Assembly (NCBI GenBank): GCA_002396325.1
Contig: DGXM01000054.1
Location: 1 to 7,030 of the forward strand
Length of the DNA: 7,030 nt
Reading direction: 5' to 3'
From: Treponema sp. UBA4232
Lineage (GTDB): Bacteria > Spirochaetota > Spirochaetia > Treponematales > Treponemataceae
Shown: piece by piece, positions 6,940-7,030 of the stretch
How the letters are laid out: each line of letters opens with the position of its first letter
Position numbering within the stretch: position 1 is the stretch's first letter
Notes under the pieces: generated by a model
Seen by the model: the letters and a program-made list of their open reading frames with translations, nothing else
The model's database searches: none
What the model was told of the DNA's origin: nothing
Program-made: the position numbers and the translations under genes

Positions 6940-7030
6940 GTCATTCAGAACCTGCCGCCGTCATTCCGGGTCTGTCACTACCGTCATCCCGAACTTGATT
7001 CGGGATCTCTCCTGTACGAGAGATGCTGAA
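6940..7030. repeat. Dispersed palindromic repeat cluster, cut by the window edge
   Basis: Three related motifs follow one another: GTCATTC at 6940-6946, GTCATTC at 6960-6966 (in GTCATTCCGGG) and GTCATCC at 6983-6989. The third is intact: ATCCCGAA (6986-6993) and TTCGGGAT (6999-7006) pair as a perfect 8-bp stem around the 5-base loop CTTGA. A second stem follows and shares two bases with it: ATCTCTC (7005-7011) with GAGAGAT (7018-7024), 7 bp around a 6-base loop. GTCATCCCGAACTTGATTCGGGAT-like units are a well-known intergenic repeat type in many bacteria. The terminal GATGCTGAA looks like the first arm of a further stem lost at the edge. The first two motifs appear to be decayed copies without their partner arm. 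Confidence 0.75.

Noticed and set aside
6891..6998. A 35-codon open frame starting MSQQKIKGMSD at the right edge.
   Set aside because: It runs into the palindromic repeat and ends inside its loop, has no convincing ribosome binding site, and its second half is just translated repeat.
1..7030. CRISPR arrays, tRNA or rRNA genes, insertion sequences.
   Set aside because: No regularly spaced direct repeats, cloverleaf-like segments, rRNA-like stretches or transposase-like frames were seen by eye.

Overview
The window (7,030 bases, moderate GC, dense coding) looks like chromosomal DNA of a diderm bacterium. A gut- or rumen-type spirochaete such as Treponema is my best guess. It rests on the overall style of the proteins: a lipobox lipoprotein, a soluble family 5 solute-binding protein, a helical protein of unknown family, and a secreted pectin side-chain hydrolase. 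No rRNA, tRNA or phylogenetic marker gene is present, so this placement is inference only.

Layout. (1) Bases 1-207 are the 3' end of an unrecognised gene on the plus strand. It is followed 15 bp later by a 387-residue predicted lipoprotein of unknown function (223-1386). (2) Converging on these, with only 11 bp between stop codons, is a two-gene minus-strand unit read leftwards from 4393. Its first gene encodes a 471-residue, apparently cytoplasmic, mostly helical protein that I cannot assign. The second encodes a 527-residue OppA/DppA-type (SBP_bac_5) periplasmic binding protein. The two overlap by 4 bp (ATGA), which implies translational coupling. No permease or ATPase genes are present. 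(3) A 334-bp divergent intergenic region (4394-4727) carries the likely promoters. It also holds a compact set of ACACG half-sites just upstream of a strong ribosome binding site. (4) On the plus strand, 4728-6731 encodes a secreted 667-residue endo-beta-1,4-galactanase. It has a GH53 catalytic domain with both catalytic glutamates, a group 4 bacterial Ig-like domain and a C-terminal CBM61-like galactan-binding module. (5) The last 299 bp have no credible gene. They end in a palindromic GTCATTCC/GTCATCCCG-type dispersed repeat that is cut by the window edge.

How the parts may work together: the galactanase would cut beta-1,4-galactan or type I arabinogalactan (pectin side chains) outside the inner membrane, giving galacto-oligosaccharides. 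The divergently transcribed binding protein resembles peptide binders. Some family 5 binding proteins in other bacteria bind oligosaccharides, so a link to the galactanase is possible but unproven. The most unusual element is the translationally coupled pair of a helical protein of unknown family and an orphan binding protein.
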